In this document: positions 53,150 to 62,678 of the stretch, one piece after another
Position numbering within the stretch: position 1 is the stretch's first letter
Layout of the letters: each line of letters begins with the position of its first letter
Assembly (NCBI GenBank): GCA_002699585.1
Contig: PABP01000036.1
Location: 2,333-66,332 of the forward strand
Length of the DNA: 64,000 nt
Reading direction: 5' to 3'
DNA from: Anaerolineaceae bacterium
GTDB lineage: Bacteria > Chloroflexota > Anaerolineae > Aggregatilineales > Phototrophicaceae
Translations under genes and position numbers: made by a program
The notes under the pieces: generated by a model
Databases searched by the model: none
The model's input: only the letters and a program-made list of their open reading frames with translations
What the model was told of the DNA's origin: nothing

Positions 53150-54898
53150 ATGAGACAAGTCATGAAGCGACGAACTTTACTCAGCCTACTGCTTATCGTG
53201 CTGGTGGTTTTGCCAATGCAGGCGCAGGAGAGCGGCGGCGTCATCACAGAAGTCAACAGCCGTTCCGCGCTGGATACCGGGTCCCTGAATCCGCTGCGCT
53301 GCAATACGCCGGCCTGTGAACGCATCACCAACCTGCTGTTCCCGACGCTGTTCGCCATTGACCCGGCCACCCAGCTTGTGGTCGCAGGCGCAGAGGGTAA
53401 TTATGGGCTGGCAGTGGGCATCACAACAGATGTGGACGCGGTTTATCGGCTGGCGCTGCGCGAAGATGCTGTCTGGAGCGATGGCACACCGATCACGGCC
53501 TACGATGTATTCTACAGCTACCTGGCGGTGGCCAGCGAGTCGATCAGTTCGTCGCTGTCGTCACACTATATGGATGATGTGCCCTTTATGCGCGTGATCG
53601 ATGACTATACGCTGGAACTGGATTTCAGTGCGCCAAGCTGCCAATCACTGGCGAGTGCCAACCTGCCGATTGTGCCCTATCACGCCTTCGACCCGGATTT
53701 CAGAGCGGTTGCGGAAGGATTCCAGGCAGTGGGCACGCCAGAGGAACAGTACGAGGCTTGGACGAAAACCTACCCGGAGGGCAACTTCCAGGTGATGATT
53801 GAGCATCCATTTGATCGCTACCCAGATGTCACCTGGGGTCCGTTTGTGCTGGATGAGCGCATCGGGCTGGATGATATTCGACTGCGTACGCCGGATAATC
53901 GGCTGGCGTATGTGCTCAAAGAACCGGACCCGACCTATACAGCGGTTGACCTGTTCCGGCAGGGCGAGACGGATCTGCTCATCAACCCGCCATTGGCACA
54001 ACTCGACGGGGTGGCCGAGCTACCCGGCGTGCAAATGTGGTCGTACCCATCGCTGTCATGGGACTATATCGCCTTCAATCTGGCTGATCCCTACGAGCCG
54101 AGCAGTGCCTTCGATGTCGATGGCGACCCGATTGAGCAAGGCGAGCATCCCATCTTCAGTGATGTACGCGTGCGGCAGGCGGTACAGATGGCGATCAACG
54201 TGCAGGAATTGATCGACGTGGGGCTGTATGGGCAGGCCACGCCGATGGCAGCCCAAATTCTGCCGCAGTCCTGGGCCAATGATGCCATGCCGGACGCCAT
54301 TGACTATGATCCCGAAGCAGCCAGGGCGCTACTGGATGATGCCGGTTGGCGTGACGTCGGCAATGATGGTGTACTGGACTGCATCCGATGTGAGGATAGG
54401 GACTATCGCCATCGGCTGGATGTGCGCCTGCTATACGATAGCAATCCGCGTATGGAACGCATCGCGCGACTGGTTCAGCGGCAACTGAGCGAAGTCGGTT
54501 TCCGAGTGAACTTGCAACCCGGTTCATTTAGCGAAGCCCAGCAGCAGAGCTTCGACCTGTATCTGGGATCTTGGTATCACGATTATCCCTATGACCCGGA
54601 CCTGTCGGTGCTATTCCAGCGCGAGGCGGATGTACGCAACAAGGGCTTGAACATCGGGTCGTACGTCAATGCGGAAGTCGAGCAGGTCATGGACGCGGCG
54701 CTGCACGTCCCCGGTTGTGACATCGAGGAACGAGCACGGCTGTATGGCGAATTGGGGCGTCTGCTGCAAGCGGACCCACCCTATGTCTGGCTGTATGCGC
54801 CGAACGATGTCGTGCTGGTGCGGAACGACGTCATCGGGTTTGCGCCCTATGCCAACGCACCCTTCTGGAATTTAGAGACATGGCAGGTGTCGCGATGA
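53150..54898 (+). CDS. Family 5 extracellular solute-binding protein
   Basis: About 582 residues. Signal peptide ends MQA|QES. The fold of oligopeptide-binding proteins is seen in LFPTLFAIDPATQLVVAGAEG, YRLALREDAVWSDGTPITAYDVFYSYLAV, FSDVRVRQAVQMAINVQELIDVGLYGQATP and FDLYLGSWYHDYPYDPDLSVLF. No permease or ATPase genes are adjacent, so it may use another transporter or act as a binding/sensing subunit among the neighbouring secreted proteins. Confidence 0.88.
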   Translation: MRQVMKRRTLLSLLLIVLVVLPMQAQESGGVITEVNSRSALDTGSLNPLRCNTPACERITNLLFPTLFAIDPATQLVVAGAEGNYGLAVGITTDVDAVYRLALREDAVWSDGTPITAYDVFYSYLAVASESISSSLSSHYMDDVPFMRVIDDYTLELDFSAPSCQSLASANLPIVPYHAFDPDFRAVAEGFQAVGTPEEQYEAWTKTYPEGNFQVMIEHPFDRYPDVTWGPFVLDERIGLDDIRLRTPDNRLAYVLKEPDPTYTAVDLFRQGETDLLINPPLAQLDGVAELPGVQMWSYPSLSWDYIAFNLADPYEPSSAFDVDGDPIEQGEHPIFSDVRVRQAVQMAINVQELIDVGLYGQATPMAAQILPQSWANDAMPDAIDYDPEAARALLDDAGWRDVGNDGVLDCIRCEDRDYRHRLDVRLLYDSNPRMERIARLVQRQLSEVGFRVNLQPGSFSEAQQQSFDLYLGSWYHDYPYDPDLSVLFQREADVRNKGLNIGSYVNAEVEQVMDAALHVPGCDIEERARLYGELGRLLQADPPYVWLYAPNDVVLVRNDVIGFAPYANAPFWNLETWQVSR

Positions 54899-55956
54899 CC
54901 TATCAACGAGCGATTTTACTGCTGCTACTGCTGGTGCTGATGCTGGTCTACCCAACTATGGCACAGGACAGCACGCCCGACGCGGACATCGCAGCCACTG
55001 AAGAAGCGACCGAAGGCATCACAGCCACGCCAAGCAGCGACGTCGGCTTTGTGGCGACGGTCGAAGTGGACAGCGGCTTCGCTCGGCTACACCCCAGCCA
55101 GGATGCGGAAGCGGTGGCGTCGGTATTCGTCGATGAAAAGTTGGAAGTCATCAGCCGCAACCTGGATGGCACCTGGTTCGAGGTGCGGCGTCCAGGACGC
55201 ATGACCAACCTGGGCTGGGTGTTCACGGAGTTGCTGGACTGGGAAGGTCGGCCAGAGTTTTTGCCCCTGGGCGATGCGGTCACGGGCCTAACCAGCGACA
55301 TCGCCAGCCCGGTCACGACTGATTACGCCGTGTTCATCATCGAAGGCGTGGCCCTGCGCAACTACCCGGTGCTGGAGCGCAGCCAGCGTTTGCTGAACAT
55401 CCCGCCTTCGGTGGTGGTGCCAGTGCTGGCTCGCAATCAGGATGGCTCGCGGCTGTACGTCAACTACCTGGGTACGGAAGGCTGGATCGTCGGGTTTGCG
55501 GCGCGCCAGCGGAATGACATCCTGCAAGTGCGACAAGCGCCCAATCTGCCGCCGTTGGAGACGATACAGGTGTATATCGTTCCGCCAGAGCTACAACTTG
55601 AGCAGATTGAGTCGTTCCGGGTGTGGACGCAGGATAAGCTGGTGCTGGCCCAGAACTTAGAAAGTTTCTGGTGGTCGGTGTTCCGGGGAGAGATTTTCCC
55701 GTGCCAGCCGCCGGCGGAAATCGCGTCTTATCTTTATGATGACAGCGATGTGCAGCAGTTACCGGAGTTGGATCGTTATGCGCCGCGCACGGTGACGGGC
55801 GTCCGTTACCTGAATGCGTCGATCAATGCCATGCGGGCCTGTGGCGTGGTGCAGCCGGATGACGTCAGCCAAGCGCGGAATGATGCCATCAATGCACGTA
55901 TCATCTTCGCGGCGACGTTACAGCAGCTTGATAATCTGGAAGATCAGATCCGATAG
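54895..55956 (+). CDS. Secreted SH3-like protein
   Basis: 353 residues from MTYQRAILLLLLLVLMLVYP with cleavage at TMA|QDS; overlaps the previous stop in ATGA. The SH3-like part is VEVDSGFARLHPSQDAEAVASVFVDEKLEVISRNLDGTWFEVRRPGRMTNLGWVFTELLDW, and a second domain around residues 140-210. The C-terminus resembles that of the protein at 50385. Last gene of the operon. Confidence 0.75.
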   Translation: MTYQRAILLLLLLVLMLVYPTMAQDSTPDADIAATEEATEGITATPSSDVGFVATVEVDSGFARLHPSQDAEAVASVFVDEKLEVISRNLDGTWFEVRRPGRMTNLGWVFTELLDWEGRPEFLPLGDAVTGLTSDIASPVTTDYAVFIIEGVALRNYPVLERSQRLLNIPPSVVVPVLARNQDGSRLYVNYLGTEGWIVGFAARQRNDILQVRQAPNLPPLETIQVYIVPPELQLEQIESFRVWTQDKLVLAQNLESFWWSVFRGEIFPCQPPAEIASYLYDDSDVQQLPELDRYAPRTVTGVRYLNASINAMRACGVVQPDDVSQARNDAINARIIFAATLQQLDNLEDQIR

Positions 55957-55982
55957 CATCATTTATAAGATCGTAAAAAAGG

Positions 55983-56012
55983 GGCCTTCGTTGTATGCGA
56001 GGGTCTTTTTTG
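55983..56012 (+). terminator. Intrinsic terminator of secreted-protein operon
   Basis: GGCCTTCG-TTGTATG-CGAGGGTC with G-T pairs, followed by TTTTTTG. Confidence 0.65.
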
Positions 56013-56040
56013 TGTTTCGGGCGCTTGAATGGCCCTGGCC

Positions 56041-56065
56041 GGACACAGCATGCTGTGCCCCTACG
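56041..56065 (+). repeat. Palindrome-CCCTACG repeat (family B)
   Basis: GGACACAGCATGCTGTGCCC followed by CTACG. Confidence 0.6.
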
Positions 56066-56085
56066 CTGCGTGTAAAAACTGGGTC

Positions 56086-56110
56086 GGGCACAATGTATTG
56101 TGCCCCTACG
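56086..56110 (+). repeat. Palindrome-CCCTACG repeat (family B)
   Basis: GGGCACAATGTATTGTGCCC followed by CTACG, 21 bp after the previous copy. Confidence 0.7.
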
Positions 56111-56200
56111 GCGTTGCCTGATTGCTAGCAAAAAGTGGTAGGAAAGTCGCCAGTTGGCTACTATCAACATGATCACCGAGATGGGAAAGGAATGCTATAG

Positions 56201-57331
56201 ATGGCAAAAACGACGGTCTATATCAACAGCAGCGAACAAGGCGAAGCCGGGGCAGGCTTGCATATCTACGATCTGGACATGGAGACGGGCGAACTGCGCC
56301 TGCGCGAATCCGTGAAGACCCTTAAGCAGGCAGATTACTTCAATCTGCATCCGACGCAGAAATATCTCTACGCAGCGTCCAAAATAAACAGTGCAGCAGT
56401 GCACAGCTTTGCCATTGGCGACGATGGCGGCCTGACCTGGCTCAATAGTCAGGCTGTGCGCGACAATTCGCCGTGCTACGTTTCGGTCGATCAATCCGGG
56501 CGTTTTTTGCTGGCGACCAGCTATGCCAGCGAAGGCGAGGGCCAGGGCAGCAGCGCCGTTTTCCCCATCAATGAGGATGGTACGCTGGACCCCATGAGCG
56601 ATTATCGGCAGTATGCAGGCAGCAGCACCCATCCCCAACGCCAGCAGGAATCCCACCCGCACATGATCAGCCAGGAGCCAATGGGCAATCAGGTCATTGT
56701 GCCCGACCTAGGCACAGACAAAATCATGCTGCATACGCTCAATACCGAGCGGGGCCGCTTTGAGGAAACGTCCCATTTGGACCTGGCCGCGGGTGCGGGA
56801 CCGCGCCATGCCGCCTTTAAGCCACCTTATTTGTATATCATTGACGAACTGGACGATACGATTACGGCTTTCGCCTTTGCAGCGGAAAAGCGTCAGTACG
56901 CGCGCTTGCAAACGGTCCCGACCCTACCGGAAAACGCCGCCGATACCATGCCCCTCTATCCGGTGGATGCACATGGCGGCGTATTGGCCCCCGGCAGCGA
57001 ACCCGACCACATGGCCTCCGTGAATTACCCGGCGGATCTCCATGTGCATCCCAATGGGCGCTTTTTGTATGGCTCCAACCGGGGGCACAACAGCATCGTG
57101 ATCTATGGCATTGGTGAGGATGGTCAGTTAACGCTGGTTGATCATGCCAGCACGCTGGGCAACTGGCCGCGTAACTTCGAGATTGACGCTAGCGGGCGGC
57201 TGTTGATCTGTGCCAACCAGTGGAGCGACGATGTCGTGACCTTTTGGGTGGATGCTGATACGGGCAAGCTAACCCCGACGGGCCATAAAGTCAGCGTGTA
57301 TCAGCCGAACTGCATCAAGTGCCTGGGGTAA
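56201..57331 (+). CDS. Lactonase-type beta-propeller protein
   Basis: 376 residues, no signal peptide. LHIYDLDMETGELRLRESVKTLKQADYFNLHPTQKYLYAAS and NYPADLHVHPNGRFLYGSNRGHNSIVIYGIGEDGQLTLVDHASTLGNWPRNFEID are the hallmarks of the Pgl/YbhE seven-bladed lactonase family, which hydrolyses 6-phosphogluconolactone or related lactones. Transaldolase of the pentose phosphate pathway lies elsewhere in the window; the two are not an operon. Confidence 0.85.
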   Translation: MAKTTVYINSSEQGEAGAGLHIYDLDMETGELRLRESVKTLKQADYFNLHPTQKYLYAASKINSAAVHSFAIGDDGGLTWLNSQAVRDNSPCYVSVDQSGRFLLATSYASEGEGQGSSAVFPINEDGTLDPMSDYRQYAGSSTHPQRQQESHPHMISQEPMGNQVIVPDLGTDKIMLHTLNTERGRFEETSHLDLAAGAGPRHAAFKPPYLYIIDELDDTITAFAFAAEKRQYARLQTVPTLPENAADTMPLYPVDAHGGVLAPGSEPDHMASVNYPADLHVHPNGRFLYGSNRGHNSIVIYGIGEDGQLTLVDHASTLGNWPRNFEIDASGRLLICANQWSDDVVTFWVDADTGKLTPTGHKVSVYQPNCIKCLG

Positions 57332-57466
57332 CCGTCTGATAAAAACGGACTTACGTCCTGGCTATAGACACAATGGGCACACGGGTTAGTATGAGGGATG
57401 CTGTCGCAAAACCATGCCGACATCAAAATACCCGATGGTTGAATAGTAAGCGCCAGGGCGAAATCG

Positions 57467-58672
57467 TTGAACTCATACGTACAAGGAAAATCGGCCCGAT
57501 TCAAAGAATCGGTATACGGACGCATCTCTCTGATTATGTTTCTGCGCTTCGGCGCAATGGGCTTGTCCGGTCCGTTCATCAATGTCTACTTTACCAAGTT
57601 GGGATTCAGTGCTGCGCAATTGGGCGTGCTGATCAGCATCAGCGCCCTGGCAGAACTCATCTTGATTCCTTTTCTCAATCGCATGGCGGACCGATTGGGC
57701 CAACATCGCCGCCTGTATGTGGTGATGATATGGGTTATTAGTCTCGCCAATATGGGCTTTGGCCTGCTCACAGGCCGCTGGATCCTCAATCTGCTATTTT
57801 TGTTCAATCGCTTGTTGGGGCGCGGGTCGATGTCGCTGCTGATGCAGCTCACGCTGACGCGCTTCGACCAGATGGGCAAGAACCTGCTGGCACGGACGCG
57901 CATGTGGGGGTCGATTGGCTGGATCGTCGCGACAACCCTCAGTGGCTTTTTGCTGCGCCTGGGCGATTATCCCTTGTTGTTTATCGTATCAGGCCTGGTC
58001 AGTTTGCCTATCGTCTTCCTTGTTAGTGGGGCCTTGCCGAAGCGCACCACCGACGATGCCGACGGCCAACCCACTGAGGCCGTGCCACGCCGCGCCGGTT
58101 TTTACATTTTGAGCGCCAGTGCCTTTATGTACTTCCTGGGATTGAGCGGCATGGCCGCCTTTGTGTGGATTTTCATCGAAGACCTGGGCGTACCCAGCGA
58201 CCAGCTCGGCAACTATGCAGCTTTCTTCGCGGTTTGTGAACTGCTGCCGATGCTGTTCATGGACAAGATCATCGACCGCTTAGGGGCCTGGGCGGTATTC
58301 AGTATGGGTATGGTAGGCATGGCCACGGTCTGGTTGACCTACAGTTTCATCGTCAACCCGCATTGGATCCTAGCGCTGCAACTGGTGCGTGGCATGGCCT
58401 TCACCATGTATACCATCGGCATCACGGTGATGGTCGCCAGGGCGAGTGCCCCAGCCAACGTCGCTACCAACCAGGCGCTCATCCAGGTGACGATGCCCGG
58501 TCTGGCATCCTTGCTCATCAGTCCGATTTTGGGCTGGACTTATGATAATGTGGGACATGATTGGATGTGGAGATTATGTGCGTTGTTCGCTTTCATCGGG
58601 GCAACGATTTTGATTATGAATCGTCGCCGTTTGGCAGCCGATCAGATTAAAGCGAAACCTGCGGTATCATAG
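57467..58672 (+). CDS. MFS transporter
   Basis: 401 residues with about twelve transmembrane helices. The start codon is TTG (CAGGGCG upstream); an ATG at 57536 would cut into the first helix. RISLIMFLRFGAMGLSGPFINVYFTKLGFSAAQLGVLISISALAELILIPFLNRMADRLGQHRR shows the MFS loop between helices 2 and 3 (NRMADRLGQHRR). Resembles the MFS_1_like sugar/nucleoside branch. Substrate unknown. Confidence 0.85.
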   Translation: MNSYVQGKSARFKESVYGRISLIMFLRFGAMGLSGPFINVYFTKLGFSAAQLGVLISISALAELILIPFLNRMADRLGQHRRLYVVMIWVISLANMGFGLLTGRWILNLLFLFNRLLGRGSMSLLMQLTLTRFDQMGKNLLARTRMWGSIGWIVATTLSGFLLRLGDYPLLFIVSGLVSLPIVFLVSGALPKRTTDDADGQPTEAVPRRAGFYILSASAFMYFLGLSGMAAFVWIFIEDLGVPSDQLGNYAAFFAVCELLPMLFMDKIIDRLGAWAVFSMGMVGMATVWLTYSFIVNPHWILALQLVRGMAFTMYTIGITVMVARASAPANVATNQALIQVTMPGLASLLISPILGWTYDNVGHDWMWRLCALFAFIGATILIMNRRRLAADQIKAKPAVS

Positions 58673-58734
58673 GATATATCACTTAATGCGTTTATTGCAC
58701 ACCTATGTGAACCCTATTTAGAAGGAGTTTTTTC

Positions 58735-59763
58735 ATGGAATATCGTGATTTTGGACGTACAGGCGTTCCCGTATCGATGATTTGCTTGGGATGCATGAAC
58801 TTCGGCGGCAAGACGCCGGAAGATGAATCCATCCGCATCATTCACCATGCCATTGACCAGGGCGTTAACTTTTTGGACACAGCCAACGTCTATACACGTG
58901 GCGAAAGTGAGAAGGTCACGGGCAAGGCACTTAAAGGCAAGCGCGAAAAAATCTTCCTGGCGACAAAGGTACATGGTCGCATGGATGATGACGATGTGAT
59001 GGCCGCTGGCAACAGCCGCCGCCATATCATTGAGCAGTGCGAAGCCTCGCTCAAGCGGTTGGGCACGGACTACATCGACCTGTATCAGATTCATCGGCCA
59101 GAGTCGCAGACGCCGATTGACGAAACCCTGCGCGCATTGGATGACCTCATCCGGGCGGGCAAGGTACGCTATGTGGGCACCAGCAGCTTTACGGCTTGGC
59201 AGATCATGGAATCGCTGTGGGCCGCGAAGGAACTGGGCCTGAACCGCTTCGTCAGCGAGCAGCCGCCCTATCACCTACTGGACCGCAGCGTGGAGCGTGA
59301 ACTGCTGCCGATGGCCCGGACCTATGGCATCGCGGTCATTCCCTGGTCGCCATTGGCGCGCGGCTTTTTGACGGGCAAGTACAAGCGCGGCGAGGACATC
59401 CCCGGTGATTCGCGCTTTGCTGGCGAAATCAACCGAGACGATACTTTTGGCAAGCGCACCAAGCAGCATTTCAGCGATATGGCCTATGATGTGCTGGGTG
59501 TCCTGGAAGAACTCGCCCAGGAAAAAAGCAAGTCAATGTCGCAGGTGGCGCTGGCCTGGGTCGCTGCCCAACCGGGCGTCACCAGCCCGATCATCGGCCC
59601 GCGCACGATGGAACATTTGGAAGACAATCTGGGTGCGGTCGGCATCACCTTTAGTGAAGACGATTTGCAGCGGCTGGATGACGTGGCTGCACCAGAAAGT
59701 GCCATCGTCAACTACTACACCGGCCAGATGATGGACTTCAAGCCACCGCAGCATCGCTGGTAA
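58735..59763 (+). CDS. Aldo/keto reductase
   Basis: 342 residues. MEYRDFGRTGVPVSMICLGCMNFGG, the catalytic Asp and Tyr in NFLDTANVYTRGESE, Lys in IFLATKVHGR and His in YIDLYQIHRPE form the AKR active site; IPWSPLARGFLTGKY and the C-terminal GPRTMEHLEDNL bind NADP. AGAAGGAG precedes the ATG. Substrate unknown; a stand-alone gene with terminator. Confidence 0.93.
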   Translation: MEYRDFGRTGVPVSMICLGCMNFGGKTPEDESIRIIHHAIDQGVNFLDTANVYTRGESEKVTGKALKGKREKIFLATKVHGRMDDDDVMAAGNSRRHIIEQCEASLKRLGTDYIDLYQIHRPESQTPIDETLRALDDLIRAGKVRYVGTSSFTAWQIMESLWAAKELGLNRFVSEQPPYHLLDRSVERELLPMARTYGIAVIPWSPLARGFLTGKYKRGEDIPGDSRFAGEINRDDTFGKRTKQHFSDMAYDVLGVLEELAQEKSKSMSQVALAWVAAQPGVTSPIIGPRTMEHLEDNLGAVGITFSEDDLQRLDDVAAPESAIVNYYTGQMMDFKPPQHRW

Positions 59764-59805
59764 GCCATCGACTCCTGTTGCATAGAAGCTATAGTTACAC
59801 ATAAG

Positions 59806-59833
59806 AGGGCCGACGCTAGAGTCGGCCTTTTTG
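59806..59833 (+). terminator. Intrinsic terminator after aldo/keto reductase
   Basis: GGCCGAC-GCTAGA-GTCGGCC followed by TTTTTG. Confidence 0.85.
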
Positions 59834-59875
59834 TATACGACCGAGCCGATTCTCGTAAATTCGCCGGATTGTGCC

Positions 59876-59881
59876 TATAAT
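59876..59881 (+). promoter_or_regulatory. -10 box upstream of membrane protein gene
   Basis: A perfect TATAAT lies 39 bp before the ATG at 59920, after GTGCC. No good -35 is seen at 17 bp. Confidence 0.45.
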
Positions 59882-59919
59882 AGTCGCGATAGAACACAAG
59901 TTCTCATTGAGGATTGTAA

Positions 59920-60465
59920 ATGCTTATGTCATTGGGTGGGCTCGAAGTTAAAGTTGAGAAGAACGTCGCGCTGGCTTTCCTGGTAATGGCTGTCATCTTC
60001 GCCATAGTGACCCTGATTGTGGGTGCTATTTCCGGAGACATCAGCCAGTTTACAGCCTGGGATGTGATCTGGGTGACTATGGCAGCGGCGGCTTTTCATT
60101 TTGTTTTACAGGCTGTCCACCTGATAGGGCACGCGATTGCGGCATGGACAACGGGCTATCAGATGAGCCGCATGTGGTTTTTATATGCCTTTGCCATGAC
60201 GCTATACCCGCGTGATGAACCCCCTATTCCAGCTCGCCTGCATATCCGGCGCTCGTTGGGCGGCCCTATTGCTTTTGGTATCGCGCTCATTATCGTGTTC
60301 TGGCTGTGGTCGAATGTGCAGGATGCCACCTGGAAAGTGTGTTACCTCACCAGCTTTATGCTATTTGAAGCCATCTTACTGTTCTTTGTCTCTAGCATTT
60401 TCACGGATGGCGTGATGTTCATTGTGCGCAAACAATGGCTACCATCAGAAGTACCTAGCGCGTAG
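59920..60465 (+). CDS. Hypothetical membrane protein, M50-like helix
   Basis: 181 residues with five hydrophobic segments. AFHFVLQAVHLIGHAIAAWTTGYQMSRMWFLYAF resembles the first active-site helix of M50/DUF3267-type membrane proteases, but the expected HExxH is HLIGH here, so the catalytic Glu is missing. It may be an inactive relative or unrelated. Ends before a bidirectional terminator. Confidence 0.6.
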   Translation: MLMSLGGLEVKVEKNVALAFLVMAVIFAIVTLIVGAISGDISQFTAWDVIWVTMAAAAFHFVLQAVHLIGHAIAAWTTGYQMSRMWFLYAFAMTLYPRDEPPIPARLHIRRSLGGPIAFGIALIIVFWLWSNVQDATWKVCYLTSFMLFEAILLFFVSSIFTDGVMFIVRKQWLPSEVPSA

Positions 60466-60501
60466 GCAAATCACGGCTTAGGTCCGTCAAATTTCGTAAA
60501 C

Positions 60502-60532
60502 AAAAAGCGCCAGATGATACCGGCGCTTTTTT
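60502..60532. terminator. Bidirectional terminator
   Basis: AAAAGCGCC stem with GGCGCTTTT, between converging genes, with A and T tracts on both sides. Confidence 0.85.
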
Positions 60533-60558
60533 ATACATGGATGTCTGACGGACGAATA

Positions 60559-61401
60559 TCAGCCTTTGATAGAGCCAGCCAGCAAACCACGAATGAAATA
60601 GCGACCGAGCACGATATAAACGATCAGCGGTGGCAGGGCGGCGACAATCGCACCAGCCATCGGCAGGTTCCATTTGACGGCTTCACCACCCGCTAACTGG
60701 GCCAAGCCGACCGTAATCGGTTGGGCGTCGTTACTAGTCATGGTGACAGCGAATAGGAACTCGTTCCAGATTTGCGTGAACTGCCAGATGATGACCACGA
60801 CAAAGCCGGGGATCGACAGTGGGAAGACGATGTCCGTATACAACTTCCAGAAACCAGCACCGTCGATGGCAGCGGCTTCCAGCATTTCGTCAGGAATATC
60901 GACGTAGAAATTGCGAAAGATGAGCGTCGTGATCGGCAGGCCATAGACCACATGGATCAGGATCAGGCCGGGGATGCCGCCGTAGAGGTCAATATCGCGC
61001 ATGAACTCGAACAGGGGGATCAGAATGGCCTGATAGGGGATGAACATGCCAAACAGCATCAGCGGGAACAGGAATTTATGGCCAGGAATTTCCCACTTGG
61101 ACAATACATAGCCGTTCATAGACCCCATGATGGATGACAGAATGGTCGCGCCGATGACGAGCTGGACGCTGTTGCCAAAGCGCGGCCCAAACTCGGCCAT
61201 GACTTCGGAAAAGCTCTGCCAGTACAGCTCAGTCGGCAATTGCCAGGTCGAAGCCAGGTTGATTTCCGCTGGATTTTTGAAGGCAGTCACAATCACGACA
61301 TAAACTGGAATCAGGAAGATAGCGGTCATCAGCAGCAGGGCGACGTAGATACCGACGCGAATGGTGTAGCGACGCCACTGTTGGGCGGTGTATTGATTCA
61401 T
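60559..61401 (-). CDS. Sugar ABC transporter permease, MalG type
   Basis: About 280 residues from [27 protein letters not shown] upstream fixes this start, whereas the reading frame runs further (to 61593) inside the neighbouring gene. Six helices with the cytoplasmic EAA loop [30 protein letters not shown]. It forms the channel of a carbohydrate importer with the permease encoded 13 bp upstream. Confidence 0.93.
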   Translation of the reverse strand: MNQYTAQQWRRYTIRVGIYVALLLMTAIFLIPVYVVIVTAFKNPAEINLASTWQLPTELYWQSFSEVMAEFGPRFGNSVQLVIGATILSSIMGSMNGYVLSKWEIPGHKFLFPLMLFGMFIPYQAILIPLFEFMRDIDLYGGIPGLILIHVVYGLPITTLIFRNFYVDIPDEMLEAAAIDGAGFWKLYTDIVFPLSIPGFVVVIIWQFTQIWNEFLFAVTMTSNDAQPITVGLAQLAGGEAVKWNLPMAGAIVAALPPLIVYIVLGRYFIRGLLAGSIKG

Positions 61402-61414
61402 AGCATCGGCCTCC

Positions 61415-62557
61415 TTAATCGTCGTCGCTGCGGAGCTGTGTCCACAGGTACGGAATAATGATAATGGCGACGAAGAACAACATGATGACAGCCACAGCGC
61501 TGGCACTGGCGAAAGCGTTCGCCCGGAAGCCTTTTGTATAGACGAGGATACCGGGCACAATCGTCTTGGCGTTATCCGGGCCAGCCATTGCAAAGACCAG
61601 ATCGAAGATCTTTAGCGAGATATGGCCCAGGATTATCATGGCGCTGAGGATGATGGGATTGAGCTGGGGCAGGATAATATAACGATACACGCCTAGCTCC
61701 GAGGCACCATCGACACGCGCCGCTTCGCGCAGTTCTTCGGCAACGCCGCGAATCCCAGCTATGAACATAGCCATCGTATAGCCGCTCATCTGCCACACGG
61801 CAGCGATAATCACACCCAGCAAGGCGACGTTAAAGCCCTTGGGGGCGATGGTCGGCTCCGCTGCCGGGACGTCCAACGCGGGCCAGATGTAATCCCAGGC
61901 TCCGGCCATAAACACCAGCAGCCCGACAATGGCGGCTGCCGCGACAAACCCCATTGAGCGCCAACGCTGATTGAGCGCATAGCGCACGGCCATAATTAGC
62001 AGGATGCCGATGCCAACAAAGGTCAGGATGCGTGGGACATCCTGCCATAGGAACTGGAACCACGTTTCCTGGCTATTGACCCAGGCAAAATCAATCGGGT
62101 CCAGGCCGATGAGCGTCGGCAGGATATTGACGCCGCCGCGGGGTTGTAGCATCCAGCGCCAGATAGTGCCCGTCACCACAAAAGAGAGCGCCATCGGGAA
62201 CAAGAATATCGTCCTGAATATCCCCTCTCCAGCCACCCTCTGGTCGAGCAAGATGGCTAAGAAAAGGCCCACCATAATACAGCCAGCGACGAAAAAAATC
62301 GTAAAGAAGAAGGTATTCACCAGCGACACTCGAAAGCTGGACTCGGTGAAGCTGGTCATCAGGCGGACGTAGTTATCCAGGCCGACGTAACTGATCTCGA
62401 CCGTTTCTGAGAGCGGCGGCTGAGCTGGATTCTCGCCCCAGTCCGTCATTGAGCTTTGGATAGCACGCCCAATAAAAAAGTAAACAAAAATGCCTAATAA
62501 AATCAAAGAAGGTAATAACATCAAAAAGGCAATAGAGCGGTCGCGGTTATTTTTCAT
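61415..62557 (-). CDS. Sugar ABC transporter permease, MalF type, with insertion
   Basis: 380 residues with the EAA loop [28 protein letters not shown]. It is about 80 residues longer than usual, because an extra hydrophobic block (about residues 185-265, [22 protein letters not shown]... then [23 protein letters not shown]) is inserted before the EAA loop. It pairs with the MalG-type permease and the binding protein encoded upstream. No ATPase gene is in the window. Confidence 0.92.
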   Translation of the reverse strand: MKNNRDRSIAFLMLLPSLILLGIFVYFFIGRAIQSSMTDWGENPAQPPLSETVEISYVGLDNYVRLMTSFTESSFRVSLVNTFFFTIFFVAGCIMVGLFLAILLDQRVAGEGIFRTIFLFPMALSFVVTGTIWRWMLQPRGGVNILPTLIGLDPIDFAWVNSQETWFQFLWQDVPRILTFVGIGILLIMAVRYALNQRWRSMGFVAAAAIVGLLVFMAGAWDYIWPALDVPAAEPTIAPKGFNVALLGVIIAAVWQMSGYTMAMFIAGIRGVAEELREAARVDGASELGVYRYIILPQLNPIILSAMIILGHISLKIFDLVFAMAGPDNAKTIVPGILVYTKGFRANAFASASAVAVIMLFFVAIIIIPYLWTQLRSDDD

Positions 62558-62678
62558 GGATCCCCCTTACTGGTGTGACCAACGGCTGTGTTCGTTGGCC
62601 AGCAGGGTGTTATGGCCAGCATAAACTACGTCGTTTTTATCTATCCGAGAAATAGGCCAACCGATGATTTGCTAGCCA

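Noticed and set aside
61401-61593. Extended N-terminus of the MalG-type permease
   Set aside because: The extra 64 codons overlap the upstream permease gene and read as low-complexity Ser/Pro sequence; AAGGAGG and the first helix mark the ATG at 61401.
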